Origin: Romeriopsis sp046049545
Lineage (GTDB): Bacteria; Cyanobacteriota; Cyanobacteriia; Leptolyngbyales; Leptolyngbyaceae
Direction of reading: 5' to 3'
Length of the DNA: 37,051 bases
Assembly (NCBI GenBank): GCA_046049545.1
Contig: JBJORF010000058.1
Span: forward strand, 1-37,051
The translations under genes were made by a program, and so were the position numbers. The notes under the pieces were generated by a model. It saw nothing but the letters and a program-made list of their open reading frames with translations, ran no database searches and was not told the origin of the DNA. The stretch's first letter is position 1. Each line of letters opens with the position of its first letter. This document shows, piece after piece, positions 25,299 to 33,370 of this stretch.

Positions 25299-26707
25299 GG
25301 CAGCACCTCCTGAATGGCCCGAGCCAAATCACCGGGTGCAATGTTTTGACGCAATAATTGCCCGAAAACTTGACTCCCCGATCGGCCATACAAATCATAA
25401 TTTCCCGACTCTATCCCCATTAGGGCAATATCACTTCCGTAGGGTTGAGCGCAGCCTTTCGCGCAACCGCTGACGTGAATATTTGTTGGCCGATCGAGCT
25501 TCCCAATTAATGCCTCACTAATTTGCAAAGCATCAGATTGCGTTAGGGTAAACGCTGAAGCGCACCCCGGCAGGCCCGTACAGGCCACCAACCCCGCCGC
25601 CGGATGGTTCGGGTCCATGCTATAACCAAGCTGCTGTAATTGCGTTTGTAATTTCATTGGCGATCGCACATGGGGAATCACAATATTTTGCCAAGGTGTG
25701 ATTCGCAATTCCCCATTACCGTAAGTTTTCGCCAGCTCTGCTAAATCCTGCAATTGTTGCGACTGAAGTTTTCCCAAAGGAATCACAAGGCCGACATAAC
25801 GCTGACCATTATTTTGTGCATGAACCCCGATCGACGCAATAACCCCCTCTAGCTCCCCCAGCATTGGGGGCCGGGGGGCGGTTCGGGCGGCAGTTTGTTG
25901 GACAACTCTCTCACAAACTTCATCAAACCCTACAAACTCCACAATCTCCTGCCACCTTGGCTTCCGACTCTTCCGCCGCACCCCTTCCGCCAAAATCTGC
26001 GGGGCAACTGCCAAATAAATCCGACAAATCGCCGCCACCACCTCCACTACCCGATCGGGCGCAACCACAATCCCCGTATCGACTTCACCAAAAAACAACC
26101 GCAATCGATCGACCGCTTCCGCCACAAACCAAAGATCATTCCGCCGATGCCGAATACTGATCGCTTCTCCGCCATCAAATCCAATGCTAAATTTAGCGCT
26201 CAGGGGCGCAAATTCCGGCTGGCTCGATAAATAATCATCCACCGATCGCACCAAAGGCTGTACATCAATCATGGCCGATCGATCAATCCCCGCCGTCGGA
26301 CTCGCCATAATATTCCGCAAATGGTCAACCGCCGTATCCCGCGCCGCCAATCCCAATTCCTGCAATTGTTGCAATACCTGGTCCGGCATCGTAGCTTGAT
26401 CGAGGCGCAACTGCACATTCGCCCGATTCGTCAACCAAACCTGTCCACCACCATAATCCCGCGCGATCGCCGCCAAATACTCCGCCTGGGCCGCATTCAA
26501 ACCGCCCCCCGGCACCCGAATTCTCACTAAAAAGCCATCTTGGGCAGGGGTTTGATAAAATAATCCCGGACAGGCATCACCTGCGATTAAATCTGATCGA
26601 TCGGTGCTCGAACAACTCACCACAACGTAGTCTCCCTTTTCCGTGCGACGCGGAAAATGTGCTAGAAAGACGTTGGCCCAATTGCCAAACATCACTGGAA
26701 TCGGCAT
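25292..26707 (-). CDS. cobG: precorrin-3B synthase
   Basis: A 471-residue member of the nitrite/sulfite reductase ferredoxin-like fold. CobG converts precorrin-3A to precorrin-3B (hydroxylation at C-20 and lactone formation) in the oxygen-dependent route. The 4Fe-4S ligands are C376 and C382 (CTGLPGC) with C415 and C419 (CAKGC). A tandem of two half-modules is seen, each with a ferredoxin-like strand set (residues 40-250 and 290-470). Residues about 272-286 (TAPRPPMLGE) are an in-frame repeat insertion between them. The start codon lies inside the cobalamin riboswitch. First gene of the cobG-H-I-J-O-N-D-C series. Confidence 0.92.
   Translation of the reverse strand: MPIPVMFGNWANVFLAHFPRRTEKGDYVVVSCSSTDRSDLIAGDACPGLFYQTPAQDGFLVRIRVPGGGLNAAQAEYLAAIARDYGGGQVWLTNRANVQLRLDQATMPDQVLQQLQELGLAARDTAVDHLRNIMASPTAGIDRSAMIDVQPLVRSVDDYLSSQPEFAPLSAKFSIGFDGGEAISIRHRRNDLWFVAEAVDRLRLFFGEVDTGIVVAPDRVVEVVAAICRIYLAVAPQILAEGVRRKSRKPRWQEIVEFVGFDEVCERVVQQTAARTAPRPPMLGELEGVIASIGVHAQNNGQRYVGLVIPLGKLQSQQLQDLAELAKTYGNGELRITPWQNIVIPHVRSPMKLQTQLQQLGYSMDPNHPAAGLVACTGLPGCASAFTLTQSDALQISEALIGKLDRPTNIHVSGCAKGCAQPYGSDIALMGIESGNYDLYGRSGSQVFGQLLRQNIAPGDLARAIQEVLPC
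25852..25892. repeat. palindromic repeat in frame inside cobG
   Basis: GCTCCCCCAGCATTGGGGG is followed by CCGGGGGGCGGTTCGGGCGG. It matches copy A in cobD closely over about 42 bp, in the same orientation and same reading frame relative to its host gene, encoding RTAPRPPMLGEL. It lies at the linker between the two halves of CobG. Confidence 0.8.
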
Positions 26708-26806
26708 TCTGACTCAGTGAAAAGTGACTTGCGAACAGCGACTTTCCACCATTACAGTTGCGGCACAGCCCCGGAATCGCACCGGACTTTCCCGACTGCC
26801 AGCCCT
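26700..26806 (-). promoter_or_regulatory. cobalamin riboswitch controlling cobG
   Basis: Reading the minus strand, the core elements appear in order: GGGAAAGUCCGGUGCGAUUC, then CCGGGGCUGUGCCGCAACUG followed by UAA, a variable stem, and AGUCAGAAUGCC. These match the conserved B12-element core (GGGAA..CCGGUGNNAUNCCGG, CCGCNACUGUNA, AGUCAG). The closing GGCA (26800-26797) can pair with UGCC (26706-26703), which contains the UG of the cobG start codon. It is therefore placed to control translation of cobG, and through coupling the following genes. Confidence 0.92.
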
Positions 26807-26871
26807 AACAACGTATCATGAAGCACAGACGATCGGCGTAACAGGATTAAATTTCTTCAGGATTTAAGCGA

Positions 26872-28119
26872 ATGGGGCAGCGAATGAGGCAGCGCATGGG
26901 TAAGCCTTGGCTATCGGTGGTGGGCATTGGCGATGATGGGTTGGTGGGGTTGTCCCCGATCGCCCGATCGTGCATTGACCAAGCCCAAATCCTTGTAGGC
27001 GGCAAACGCCATCTCGCTATGCTCCCGGATGATCCACGGCCCCAAATTTGCTGGTCTGGCCCGATCGCCCAGACCCTTGACCAAATTCTGCAACATCGGG
27101 GCAAGCGGATTTGCATTTTAGCCAGCGGCGATCCCATGTGCTACGGCATCGGCAGCACGATCGCCCGTCACATTGACTGGGCCGAAATGCAGATTTTCCC
27201 TGCACCATCGGCCTTTAGTCTCGCCTGTGCGCATCTCGGTTGGCCTTTACCAGATATTGAAACCCTCAGTCTCTGTGGCCGCGATCCAGCGTTGCTCAAT
27301 GCGGTGCTTTATCCGGGCGCACAGATTTTAATTCTCAGCGCCGATCGTCACACGCCCAAAACTGTGGCGCAATTACTACAAACCCAAGGTTACGGCCAGA
27401 CTGAAATGACGGTACTGGAGCATTTAGGTGGGCCAAAGGAACGAATTGTGACTGATCTTGCCGCCAATTGGTCAGTAGAAATTGCCGACCTAAACACGAT
27501 CGCGCTGCTCTGCCCAACAAATGCCCCAAGCCGATCGCGCTTTCCCGGATTACCGGACAGCACCTATCTTCACGATGGTCAAATTACCAAACGCGAAATT
27601 CGCGCGATTACCTTATCAACTCTCGCTCCAACTCCCGGTGAACTACTCTGGGACGTGGGAGCGGGTTCTGGATCAATTAGTATCGAATGGCTGCGGCACG
27701 ATCGGCGCAACCAAGCGATCGCGATCGAACATCATCCCGATCGCTTACAAAACATCACCACCAACGCCAACAACCTCGGTGTCCCCAATCTCCAAATTAT
27801 TTCCGGTAAAGCCCCCGAAGCATTGCAAAATCTCCCCACCCCCGACGCGATTTTCATTGGCGGCGGATTGACTGCGCCAGAGGTGTTTGAGAGCTGTTGG
27901 GCGGCGCTACGATCGGGCGGACGCTTAGTTGCTAATGGCGTAACAGTCGAAACCGAGCAACGCATTTTTGAACTACAAAAACAATACGGTGGTGAATTAA
28001 ACCGCATCGCGATTCAGCGAGCTGAACCCGTCGGGAAATTTCTCGGCTGGAAGGCTATGGCCGGAGTAACGCAATGGGTTGTTCATAAAATTGATCTCGA
28101 TGCGGGGGGGTGGCAATAA
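26872..28119 (+). CDS. cobL: precorrin-6Y C5,15-methyltransferase (decarboxylating)
   Basis: A 415-residue two-domain enzyme (CbiE-CbiT fusion) that methylates C-5 and C-15 and decarboxylates the C-12 side chain of precorrin-6B/6Y. The CbiE part starts PWLSVVGIGDDGLVGLSPIA and contains RICILASGDPMCYGIGSTIA. The CbiT part has the SAM motif DVGAGSGSISIEW at about 261 and AIFIGGGLTAPEVFESCW. The start is uncertain: ATG at 26872, or the ATG at 26896 (MGKPWLS), which has a better-placed GAGG. It diverges from the riboswitch and has no riboswitch of its own. Confidence 0.93.
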   Translation: MGQRMRQRMGKPWLSVVGIGDDGLVGLSPIARSCIDQAQILVGGKRHLAMLPDDPRPQICWSGPIAQTLDQILQHRGKRICILASGDPMCYGIGSTIARHIDWAEMQIFPAPSAFSLACAHLGWPLPDIETLSLCGRDPALLNAVLYPGAQILILSADRHTPKTVAQLLQTQGYGQTEMTVLEHLGGPKERIVTDLAANWSVEIADLNTIALLCPTNAPSRSRFPGLPDSTYLHDGQITKREIRAITLSTLAPTPGELLWDVGAGSGSISIEWLRHDRRNQAIAIEHHPDRLQNITTNANNLGVPNLQIISGKAPEALQNLPTPDAIFIGGGLTAPEVFESCWAALRSGGRLVANGVTVETEQRIFELQKQYGGELNRIAIQRAEPVGKFLGWKAMAGVTQWVVHKIDLDAGGWQ

Positions 28120-28244
28120 CCAATCAATGCTGCCATCCTTGCAGGTTGCCGATGACACTCTAGCTCAAGCCTGAGGACAATGGACAATGGATAGCCGATT
28201 ATGCTCGGTTTTAGCTAGCGCCAGCAAAGTGCTAACATTAAAAC

Positions 28245-29441
28245 ATGATTCAAGTTGTTATTATTGGGGCTGGCCCGACGGGATTGACTTTGGCGATGCT
28301 GCTGGTACGGCAAGGTCTTAGCGTTAAAGTCATCGAAGCGGCGCGCGGGTTTCAGCGAGTCTTCCGGGGTGAGGCGTTGATGCCGAGTGGATTGGCAGCG
28401 ATCGCGCAAATGGGTTTAGCAGGCTTGATTGATGATTTACCCCATCGGGCGATCGATGCTTGGGAAATGCATATCGAGGATCGCTGTTTGTTCCGCGTTG
28501 AGGAGCCGATGGATGCCTCGGGGAAACCCTGTATGCTGGTATCGCAGCCCGCTTTCTTGGCCGCGATTGTCGAGCAATTGCGAGCTAGTCCAGAGTTTGA
28601 ATTATTACAAGGGGTGTCGGTTCAGGATTTGCTGCGGGAGGGTGAGCGGATAGCGGGTGTGCAACTGAGTGATGGCCGCAAGCTCGCAGCAGATCTGGTG
28701 ATCGGTGCTGATGGCCGGAATTCATTGGCAAGACAAAAAGCTAAATTAGAATTAATTCAATTCAATCAGAGTTTTGATATTCTTTGGTTTAAGTTGCCGA
28801 TGGCGGAGCAGTTTGAACAGGAAAATGTATTCTATTCGTTTTTGAAAGGTCGAGAAGGGTTTGGCTTCTTTCGGGGTTCGGCAGGGGATATGCAATTGGG
28901 CTGGTCAATTCATCGGGATAACCCGATCGATTGGCAAAACATCGATTGGGCCGAAAAATTTGCATCGGCTTCCCCGGAATGGTTGACCCCTTATTTTCGA
29001 TCGCTGACTGGCAAGATTGATAAACCCATGTTGCTCTCGATTACCGTTGGGCGCTGTCCCCAATGGCATAGGCCAGGATTGTTGCTGCTCGGTGATGCGG
29101 CACATCCAATGTCGCCCATTCGAGCACAGGGAATCAACATGGCATTGCGAGATGTGGTCGTGGCGGCGAATTATCTGACTCCAGTTTTGCAGCAGTCTGA
29201 TCTCAGTATGATCGATGCAGTTTTGCCACAAATTCAGGCCGATCGCGAACCGGAAATCATCAGCACGCAACAACTCCAGCAACAGGAAATTAATCAAGGT
29301 GAACTAATTCGGAATGTTCCACCTGTACGCCATCTGGTAAGTCGCTTTGCACCTGTGATTCGACCGCTGGCCCGAAAGTCTTGGCTTGATCGACAACTTC
29401 AGTTACGCCAAGGATTTGCCTCGATCGTTTGCAATTCTTAA
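28245..29441 (+). CDS. FAD-dependent monooxygenase (UbiH/PHBH-like)
   Basis: A 398-residue group A flavoprotein monooxygenase. Seen: the N-terminal FAD-binding VVIIGAGPTGLTLAMLLVRQ, the DG-type motif LVIGADGRNSLARQ near residue 150, and the second FAD motif LLLLGDAAHPMSPIRAQGIN with MALRDVV near residue 285. Such enzymes hydroxylate aromatic or other small substrates with NAD(P)H and oxygen. The substrate cannot be told; neighbours (cobL before, an ABC transporter after) give no clear hint. No signal peptide. Confidence 0.82.
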   Translation: MIQVVIIGAGPTGLTLAMLLVRQGLSVKVIEAARGFQRVFRGEALMPSGLAAIAQMGLAGLIDDLPHRAIDAWEMHIEDRCLFRVEEPMDASGKPCMLVSQPAFLAAIVEQLRASPEFELLQGVSVQDLLREGERIAGVQLSDGRKLAADLVIGADGRNSLARQKAKLELIQFNQSFDILWFKLPMAEQFEQENVFYSFLKGREGFGFFRGSAGDMQLGWSIHRDNPIDWQNIDWAEKFASASPEWLTPYFRSLTGKIDKPMLLSITVGRCPQWHRPGLLLLGDAAHPMSPIRAQGINMALRDVVVAANYLTPVLQQSDLSMIDAVLPQIQADREPEIISTQQLQQQEINQGELIRNVPPVRHLVSRFAPVIRPLARKSWLDRQLQLRQGFASIVCNS

Positions 29442-29526
29442 AATTCTTGAGGCCATTGACCGAGGTTACCCATAACTGCATTTGTCTAAAAATGTCTGAA
29501 GTTCTTCCGCAGGCAGGTAGCCAACC

Positions 29527-29558
29527 CGAGATAACGAATCTCGTGATTCAGATATAAT
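29527..29558 (+). promoter_or_regulatory. TATAAT box with adjacent hairpin upstream of the ABC transporter genes
   Basis: A perfect TATAAT lies at 29553-29558, about 55 bp before the ATG. A 6-bp-arm inverted repeat, CGAGAT-AACGA-ATCTCG (29527-29543), covers the -35 position, where no good TTGACA is seen. That placement suits an operator, though the preceding gene end makes a terminator possible too. Confidence 0.4.
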
Positions 29559-29612
29559 TGAGAGCAATGAGCGAAAGTTCTGCTGTTTTTCTGGTAGCTG
29601 ATAGGGCGATCG

Positions 29613-30532
29613 ATGATGAAACTAACCAAAGCACGGCGTTCTGGATTGGTGGTGGTGGCGCTCGTCGGTGGCACAATCCTTGGGGGATGTAGTAACACGC
29701 CCACGCAGAGCAACCAAAAGTTCGTCGCCGTGACGCAGATCGTTGAACATCCTTCGCTCAATGCCGTTCGTGATGGGCTGAAAGAATCACTCACTGAGGC
29801 TGGCTTTGAACCCGAGAAAACCTTGAACCCAGTGCGATCGTCGCAATCTCGACCCCATCCGCACAAACCGCCGCCCAAGCAGCAAAGCAGACCCCCGTGA
29901 TTTTCTCAGCGGTTACTGATCCAATTAATGCCAAACTCGTGGCGACGCTCGATAAGCCTGGTGGCATGGTGACTGGGGTGACGGATTTTGCGCCGATCGA
30001 TCAGCATTTGGGCTTGATTGCAAAACTCGTGCCGAAAACTCAGCGCGTCGGCGTAATCTATAATGCTGGCGAAAGTAATTCCGTTAGCATTATCAATTTC
30101 CTCAAACAATCGGCTCCAGCGAAAAAAATGACGATCGTTGAAGCGACGGTGAGCAACAGTGCAGAAGTGGGAAATGCCGCAAAAAGTCTTGTGGGCCGAG
30201 CCGATGTGATCTATGTGCCGACCGATAATACGATCGTCTCAGCCCTGAATGCCGTGCTGCAAGTTGGGACACAAAATCGGCTTCCAGTGTTCTCCGGTGA
30301 TAATGAATCGGTGGAGAAAGGCGCGATCGCCAGTCTGGGCTTCAACTATCGCGACATTGGCAAACAGACGGGTAAAATGGTGGTGCGGGTGTTGAAGGGG
30401 GAAGCGCCGGGGACGATCGCGGTGGAGTCACCGACAAAAGTGGAATTAGTGATCAACCCGAAAGCGGCTCAGGCCATGGGTGTGACAATTCCTGAGGATC
30501 TACGCAAAACGGCTGTTAAGGTAGTTCAGTAG
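29613..30532 (+). pseudogene. ABC transporter substrate-binding lipoprotein, disrupted (PF04392/TrpX-like)
   Basis: Two frames together give most of a periplasmic binding protein. The first (29613 to about 29830) has a lipoprotein signal peptide (LVVVALVGGTILGGC, lipobox GG-C) and the start of lobe 1 (FVAVTQIVEHPSLNAVRDGL). The second, in another frame from about 29834, reads AIVAISTPSAQTAAQAAKQT, then PVIFSAVTDPINAKLVATL, and continues to the normal C-terminus (VTIPEDLRKTAVKVVQ). Compared with the usual 330 or so residues, roughly 28 are missing at the junction and the frame changes, so an internal deletion is the simplest cause. A GTG at 29897 could start only a signal-less fragment. It is followed 38 bp later by an intact permease gene. 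Confidence 0.8.
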
Positions 30533-30570
30533 GTGCTTCACGTAGTAATTCTCGATGGCAGTAATTTTCA

Positions 30571-31485
30571 ATGAACGTAGTGGCGTTGTCTGGCGCGATC
30601 GAATTAGGGTTGCTCTATGGGTTGGTGGCGCTGGGGGTGTACATTTCCTTTCGCGTGCTGGATTTTCCGGACTTGACGGCGGATGGCAGTTTTCCCCTGG
30701 GAGCGGCGGTGGCCGCGACGTTGATCGTCAAGGGTGTGCCACCGCTGTTGGCGACGGCGATCGCGGTAGGCGCAGGTATTTTAGCGGGTTGTGTAACGGC
30801 ATTACTCAATGTCAAATTCAAAATTCTGAATTTACTCGCGAGCATTTTGACGATGATTGCGCTGTATTCGATTAATTTGCGGATTATGGGGCAACCGAAT
30901 GTTTCACTATTGGGCCAATCGACGCTGTTCACGCCGCTGATGCCGTTGTTGCAAGCTCTGCCACCTTGGTTAGGGCCGCCGTTGGTGATGGGAGCGATCG
31001 CTGTAGCAGCGAAATTCCTGCTGGATTGGTGCCTAAAAACTGAGCTGGGTCTGGCACTGCGGGCGACGGGGGCAAATCCGGTGATGGCCCAGGCCCAGGG
31101 AATTAATACCGATCGGCTGATTTTGCTGGGGATGGGGGTGAGTAATGGGCTGATTGCGCTGGCAGGAGCGCTATTTGCTCAGGTGAACGGGTTTGCGGAT
31201 GTGACGATGGGGACGGGGACGATCGTGTTGGGGCTAGCGGCGGTGATTGTCGGGGAGACGCTCTTGCCCCGGCTGGTTTGGGCGACGGGGGCGGCGTTGC
31301 TGGGGGCGGTGCTGTACCGTCTCGTGGTGGCGATCGCGCTGCAAACCAAGCTATTCGGTCTGCAATCCCAGGACTTGAACTTGATCACCGCCGTCTTAGT
31401 CGGGCTAGCGCTGATTTTGCCGCAGGTGCGGGGACGGCAGGTGCGGGGACAGAAAGTTTGGGGACGGGGGAGGCAGCAGTCATGA
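30571..31485 (+). CDS. ABC transporter permease (TrpY-like, BPD_transp_2)
   Basis: A 304-residue inner-membrane permease with about 8-9 hydrophobic segments. LGLLYGLVALGVYISFRVLD with FPDLTADGSFPLGAAVAA is the conserved start in permeases paired with PF04392-type binding proteins, such as the TrpXYZ tryptophan importer of streptococci. TELGLALRATGANPVMAQAQ is the loop contacting the ATPase. The C-terminus ends in a basic tail made of three five-residue units (QVRGR, QVRGQ, KVWGR). The stop overlaps the ATPase start as ATGA. The substrate may be an aromatic amino acid by analogy, but this is not shown by sequence. Confidence 0.83.
   Translation: MNVVALSGAIELGLLYGLVALGVYISFRVLDFPDLTADGSFPLGAAVAATLIVKGVPPLLATAIAVGAGILAGCVTALLNVKFKILNLLASILTMIALYSINLRIMGQPNVSLLGQSTLFTPLMPLLQALPPWLGPPLVMGAIAVAAKFLLDWCLKTELGLALRATGANPVMAQAQGINTDRLILLGMGVSNGLIALAGALFAQVNGFADVTMGTGTIVLGLAAVIVGETLLPRLVWATGAALLGAVLYRLVVAIALQTKLFGLQSQDLNLITAVLVGLALILPQVRGRQVRGQKVWGRGRQQS
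31426..31470 (+). repeat. 15-bp tandem repeat, three copies, at the permease 3' end
   Basis: GTGCGGGGACGGCAG, GTGCGGGGACAGAAA and GTTTGGGGACGGGGG follow one another in frame just before the stop codon, encoding the basic tail of the permease. Confidence 0.8.
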
Positions 31486-32276
31486 TTCAGCTAGAGGGGG
31501 TTGCGGTCACGTTTAATCCGGGGACACCGCTGGAAAAGCAAGCGCTGAATGGTCTGAACCTGACGATCGCGCCCGGTGAATTTGTCACGGTGATTGGCAG
31601 TAATGGGGCGGGTAAATCAACCCTACTGAATGTTCTGAGCGGTGCGGTACGGCCCGATCGAGGGCGGGTGATCATTGGCGATCAACTTGTGACCGACTGG
31701 CCGACCCATCGACGGGCACGGCTCGTTGCCCGGGTGTTCCAAAATCCGTTGGGCGGTTCCTGTGCGGATTTGACGATCGCCGAGAACTTGGCCTTGGCCG
31801 CGAAACGGGGGCGATCGCGGGGCTTTGGGCCAGCATTGACGCGGATTAACCGGCAGGAATTGCAGCAGCAGGTGGCCGGGTTGGGATTGGGGCTAGAGGC
31901 GCGGTTAGACGATCGGATGGGATTACTGTCGGGGGGACAGCGGCAGGCTGTGAGTTTGCTGATGGCTAGTCTGACGGAGAGCCAGATCTTGCTGTTAGAT
32001 GAACATACCGCCGCCCTTGACCCGAAAACGGCGGATGAGGTGTTGCGGCTGACCCGTGATTTGGTGGCAGAACGGAATCTAACCACGTTGATGGTGACGC
32101 ACAGTATGAAGCAAGCCTTGGCTCTGGGCGATCGGACGGTGATGCTGCATGGGGGGCAGGTGATCCTGGATGTGGCGGGGGCGGCGCGATCGCGGCTGAC
32201 GGTAGAAGATTTGCTGCAACAGTTTGCCCAGCGTCAGGGGGAGACGTTGGCCGATGATGCGCTGTTGTTGGACTGA
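31482..32276 (+). CDS. ABC transporter ATP-binding protein (TrpZ-like)
   Basis: A 264-residue ATPase. Walker A is GSNGAGKST (39-47), the signature is LLSGGQRQAVSLLMAS, Walker B is ILLLDEHTAALDP, and the switch histidine is in LMVTHSMKQAL. The long frame opening at 31278 overlaps the permease and adds unrelated residues; the ATG at 31482, coupled by ATGA to the permease stop, is the real start. It should energise uptake through the preceding permease. Intact, although the binding protein gene is broken. Confidence 0.9.
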   Translation: MIQLEGVAVTFNPGTPLEKQALNGLNLTIAPGEFVTVIGSNGAGKSTLLNVLSGAVRPDRGRVIIGDQLVTDWPTHRRARLVARVFQNPLGGSCADLTIAENLALAAKRGRSRGFGPALTRINRQELQQQVAGLGLGLEARLDDRMGLLSGGQRQAVSLLMASLTESQILLLDEHTAALDPKTADEVLRLTRDLVAERNLTTLMVTHSMKQALALGDRTVMLHGGQVILDVAGAARSRLTVEDLLQQFAQRQGETLADDALLLD

Positions 32277-32356
32277 CTAGGTTCAAATAAAAAAGCGATC
32301 TCACCCGGAGGCAAGACAGCTTTTGGTCACAAACTCTAATTTTGATCAGCGATCGA

Positions 32357-32782
32357 TTAAGCCTCGATCGTCACTTTCTTGATCTTGTCGCCTTGGGCGA
32401 TCGCATTGACCACAGCCATGTCATTGGTTTTCCCGAAGACAGTATGAACGCCGTCGAGATGGGGCTGGGGGCTATGGCAGATGAAGAACTGACTGCCGCC
32501 AGTGTTCGGGCCACGGTGGGCCATCGAGAGGCTTCCCGCTTCGTGACGGTGGGGATTCCCCGCAGTTTCGCAGGGGATGGTATAGCCAGGGCCACCGGAG
32601 CCAGTGCCATTGGGGCAGCCGCCTTGGATCATAAAGTTGCTGATCACACGGTGGAAGTTGAGGCCATCGTAGTAGCCTTTGTTCGCCAATTCGACGAAGT
32701 TCTTCACAGTGCCGGGGGTTTCAGCATCAAATAGTTCCAGATTGATGGTGCCTTTGTCAGTTTCCATGATGGCGCGGGTCAT
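32357..32782 (-). CDS. peptidyl-prolyl cis-trans isomerase, cyclophilin type
   Basis: A 141-residue single-domain cyclophilin that isomerises X-Pro bonds. FHRVISNFMIQGG carries the catalytic arginine, SMAHRGPNTGGSQFFICH the active-site floor, and HLDGVHTVFGK the C-terminal block, with H in place of the cyclosporin-binding tryptophan. No signal peptide, so cytoplasmic. An AAGGAAG sequence about 9 bp upstream supports the ATG at 32782. Single gene, convergent with the ABC operon. Confidence 0.93.
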   Translation of the reverse strand: MTRAIMETDKGTINLELFDAETPGTVKNFVELANKGYYDGLNFHRVISNFMIQGGCPNGTGSGGPGYTIPCETAGNPHRHEAGSLSMAHRGPNTGGSQFFICHSPQPHLDGVHTVFGKTNDMAVVNAIAQGDKIKKVTIEA

Positions 32783-32836
32783 AGCAGCAGCTTCCTTCGT
32801 TTGTTAAACATGCAATGCCCATCATAGCCTGCTTGC

Positions 32837-33298
32837 TTACATTTTGATATGCGCTCCGCAGTGGGCAGTGAACTCCTGATCGATCCGATCGGCCGCAGGC
32901 TTCATCCCTTGCATTTTCGATAGCATCCGCTGTGCAGTTGCCACATCCTTTCGGCGCGCTGCTTGATCGATGCTTACGAGTGAATCGGCCATTGTTCGAT
33001 AAATTGTGACGCTGCGTTGGTGCAGTTGGCGAATTTTCGGGTCACTAAACCGGCGGGACTTAAACTGCTTCAAAGCGGCTTCGACCCGTGCCAGATAACG
33101 CCGTGCATTTCCAGTATCGCCTTCTCGCGGCTGGACACCACTGACAAAATTGGTGGCACCGTAAACGAATCGTTTGCATTGAGAGACTTTGGATTCGGGT
33201 TCCATTGCTTGAGTTGGCGGGGCAGATAAGCCGATCGTGCCGCTGAAGGTGGTGCCGATGAGGCAAAGGCTGATCAGACTTTTACGAAGCAGGGACAT
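32837..33298 (-). CDS. exported helical protein of a three-member local family (copy 1)
   Basis: A 153-residue protein I do not recognise. A signal peptide (MSLLRKSLISLCLIGTTFSG, cleavage probably after PPTQA) precedes a mature helical domain of about 120 residues. Two cysteines bracket this domain: KVSQCKRF near the start and DQEFTAHCG near the end. Inside it RRFSDPKIRQLHQRSV is nearly repeated in the neighbouring gene. It lies 72 bp downstream of copy 2 in the same direction, so they may be co-transcribed. Likely periplasmic or thylakoid-lumen, with a possible disulfide joining the two ends. Confidence 0.7.
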   Translation of the reverse strand: MSLLRKSLISLCLIGTTFSGTIGLSAPPTQAMEPESKVSQCKRFVYGATNFVSGVQPREGDTGNARRYLARVEAALKQFKSRRFSDPKIRQLHQRSVTIYRTMADSLVSIDQAARRKDVATAQRMLSKMQGMKPAADRIDQEFTAHCGAHIKM

Positions 33299-33370
33299 GG
33301 TGGAACTCCAAGGTGAATCGATAAGAGGTGGATGCGTGACAATAGTCGTGTGAAGCGGCGCTCAGCGGAT

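Noticed and set aside
29897..30532. Intact separate gene starting at GTG 29897
   Set aside because: It lacks a signal peptide and the first lobe of a binding protein, and the frame continues upstream with family-like residues (AIVAISTPSAQTAAQAA), so it is the remainder of the broken gene.
31278..31481. N-terminal extension of the ABC ATPase
   Set aside because: It is glycine/alanine-rich shadow coding inside the permease gene; the conserved ATPase begins at the ATG coupled to the permease stop.
32291..32324. Terminator between the ABC ATPase and cyclophilin genes
   Set aside because: Only a 6-bp AAAAGC/GCTTTT match around a 22-base loop; too weak to call.
32342..32734. 130-residue frame opposite the cyclophilin gene
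   Set aside because: It is antisense to a fully conserved cyclophilin and resembles no protein family.
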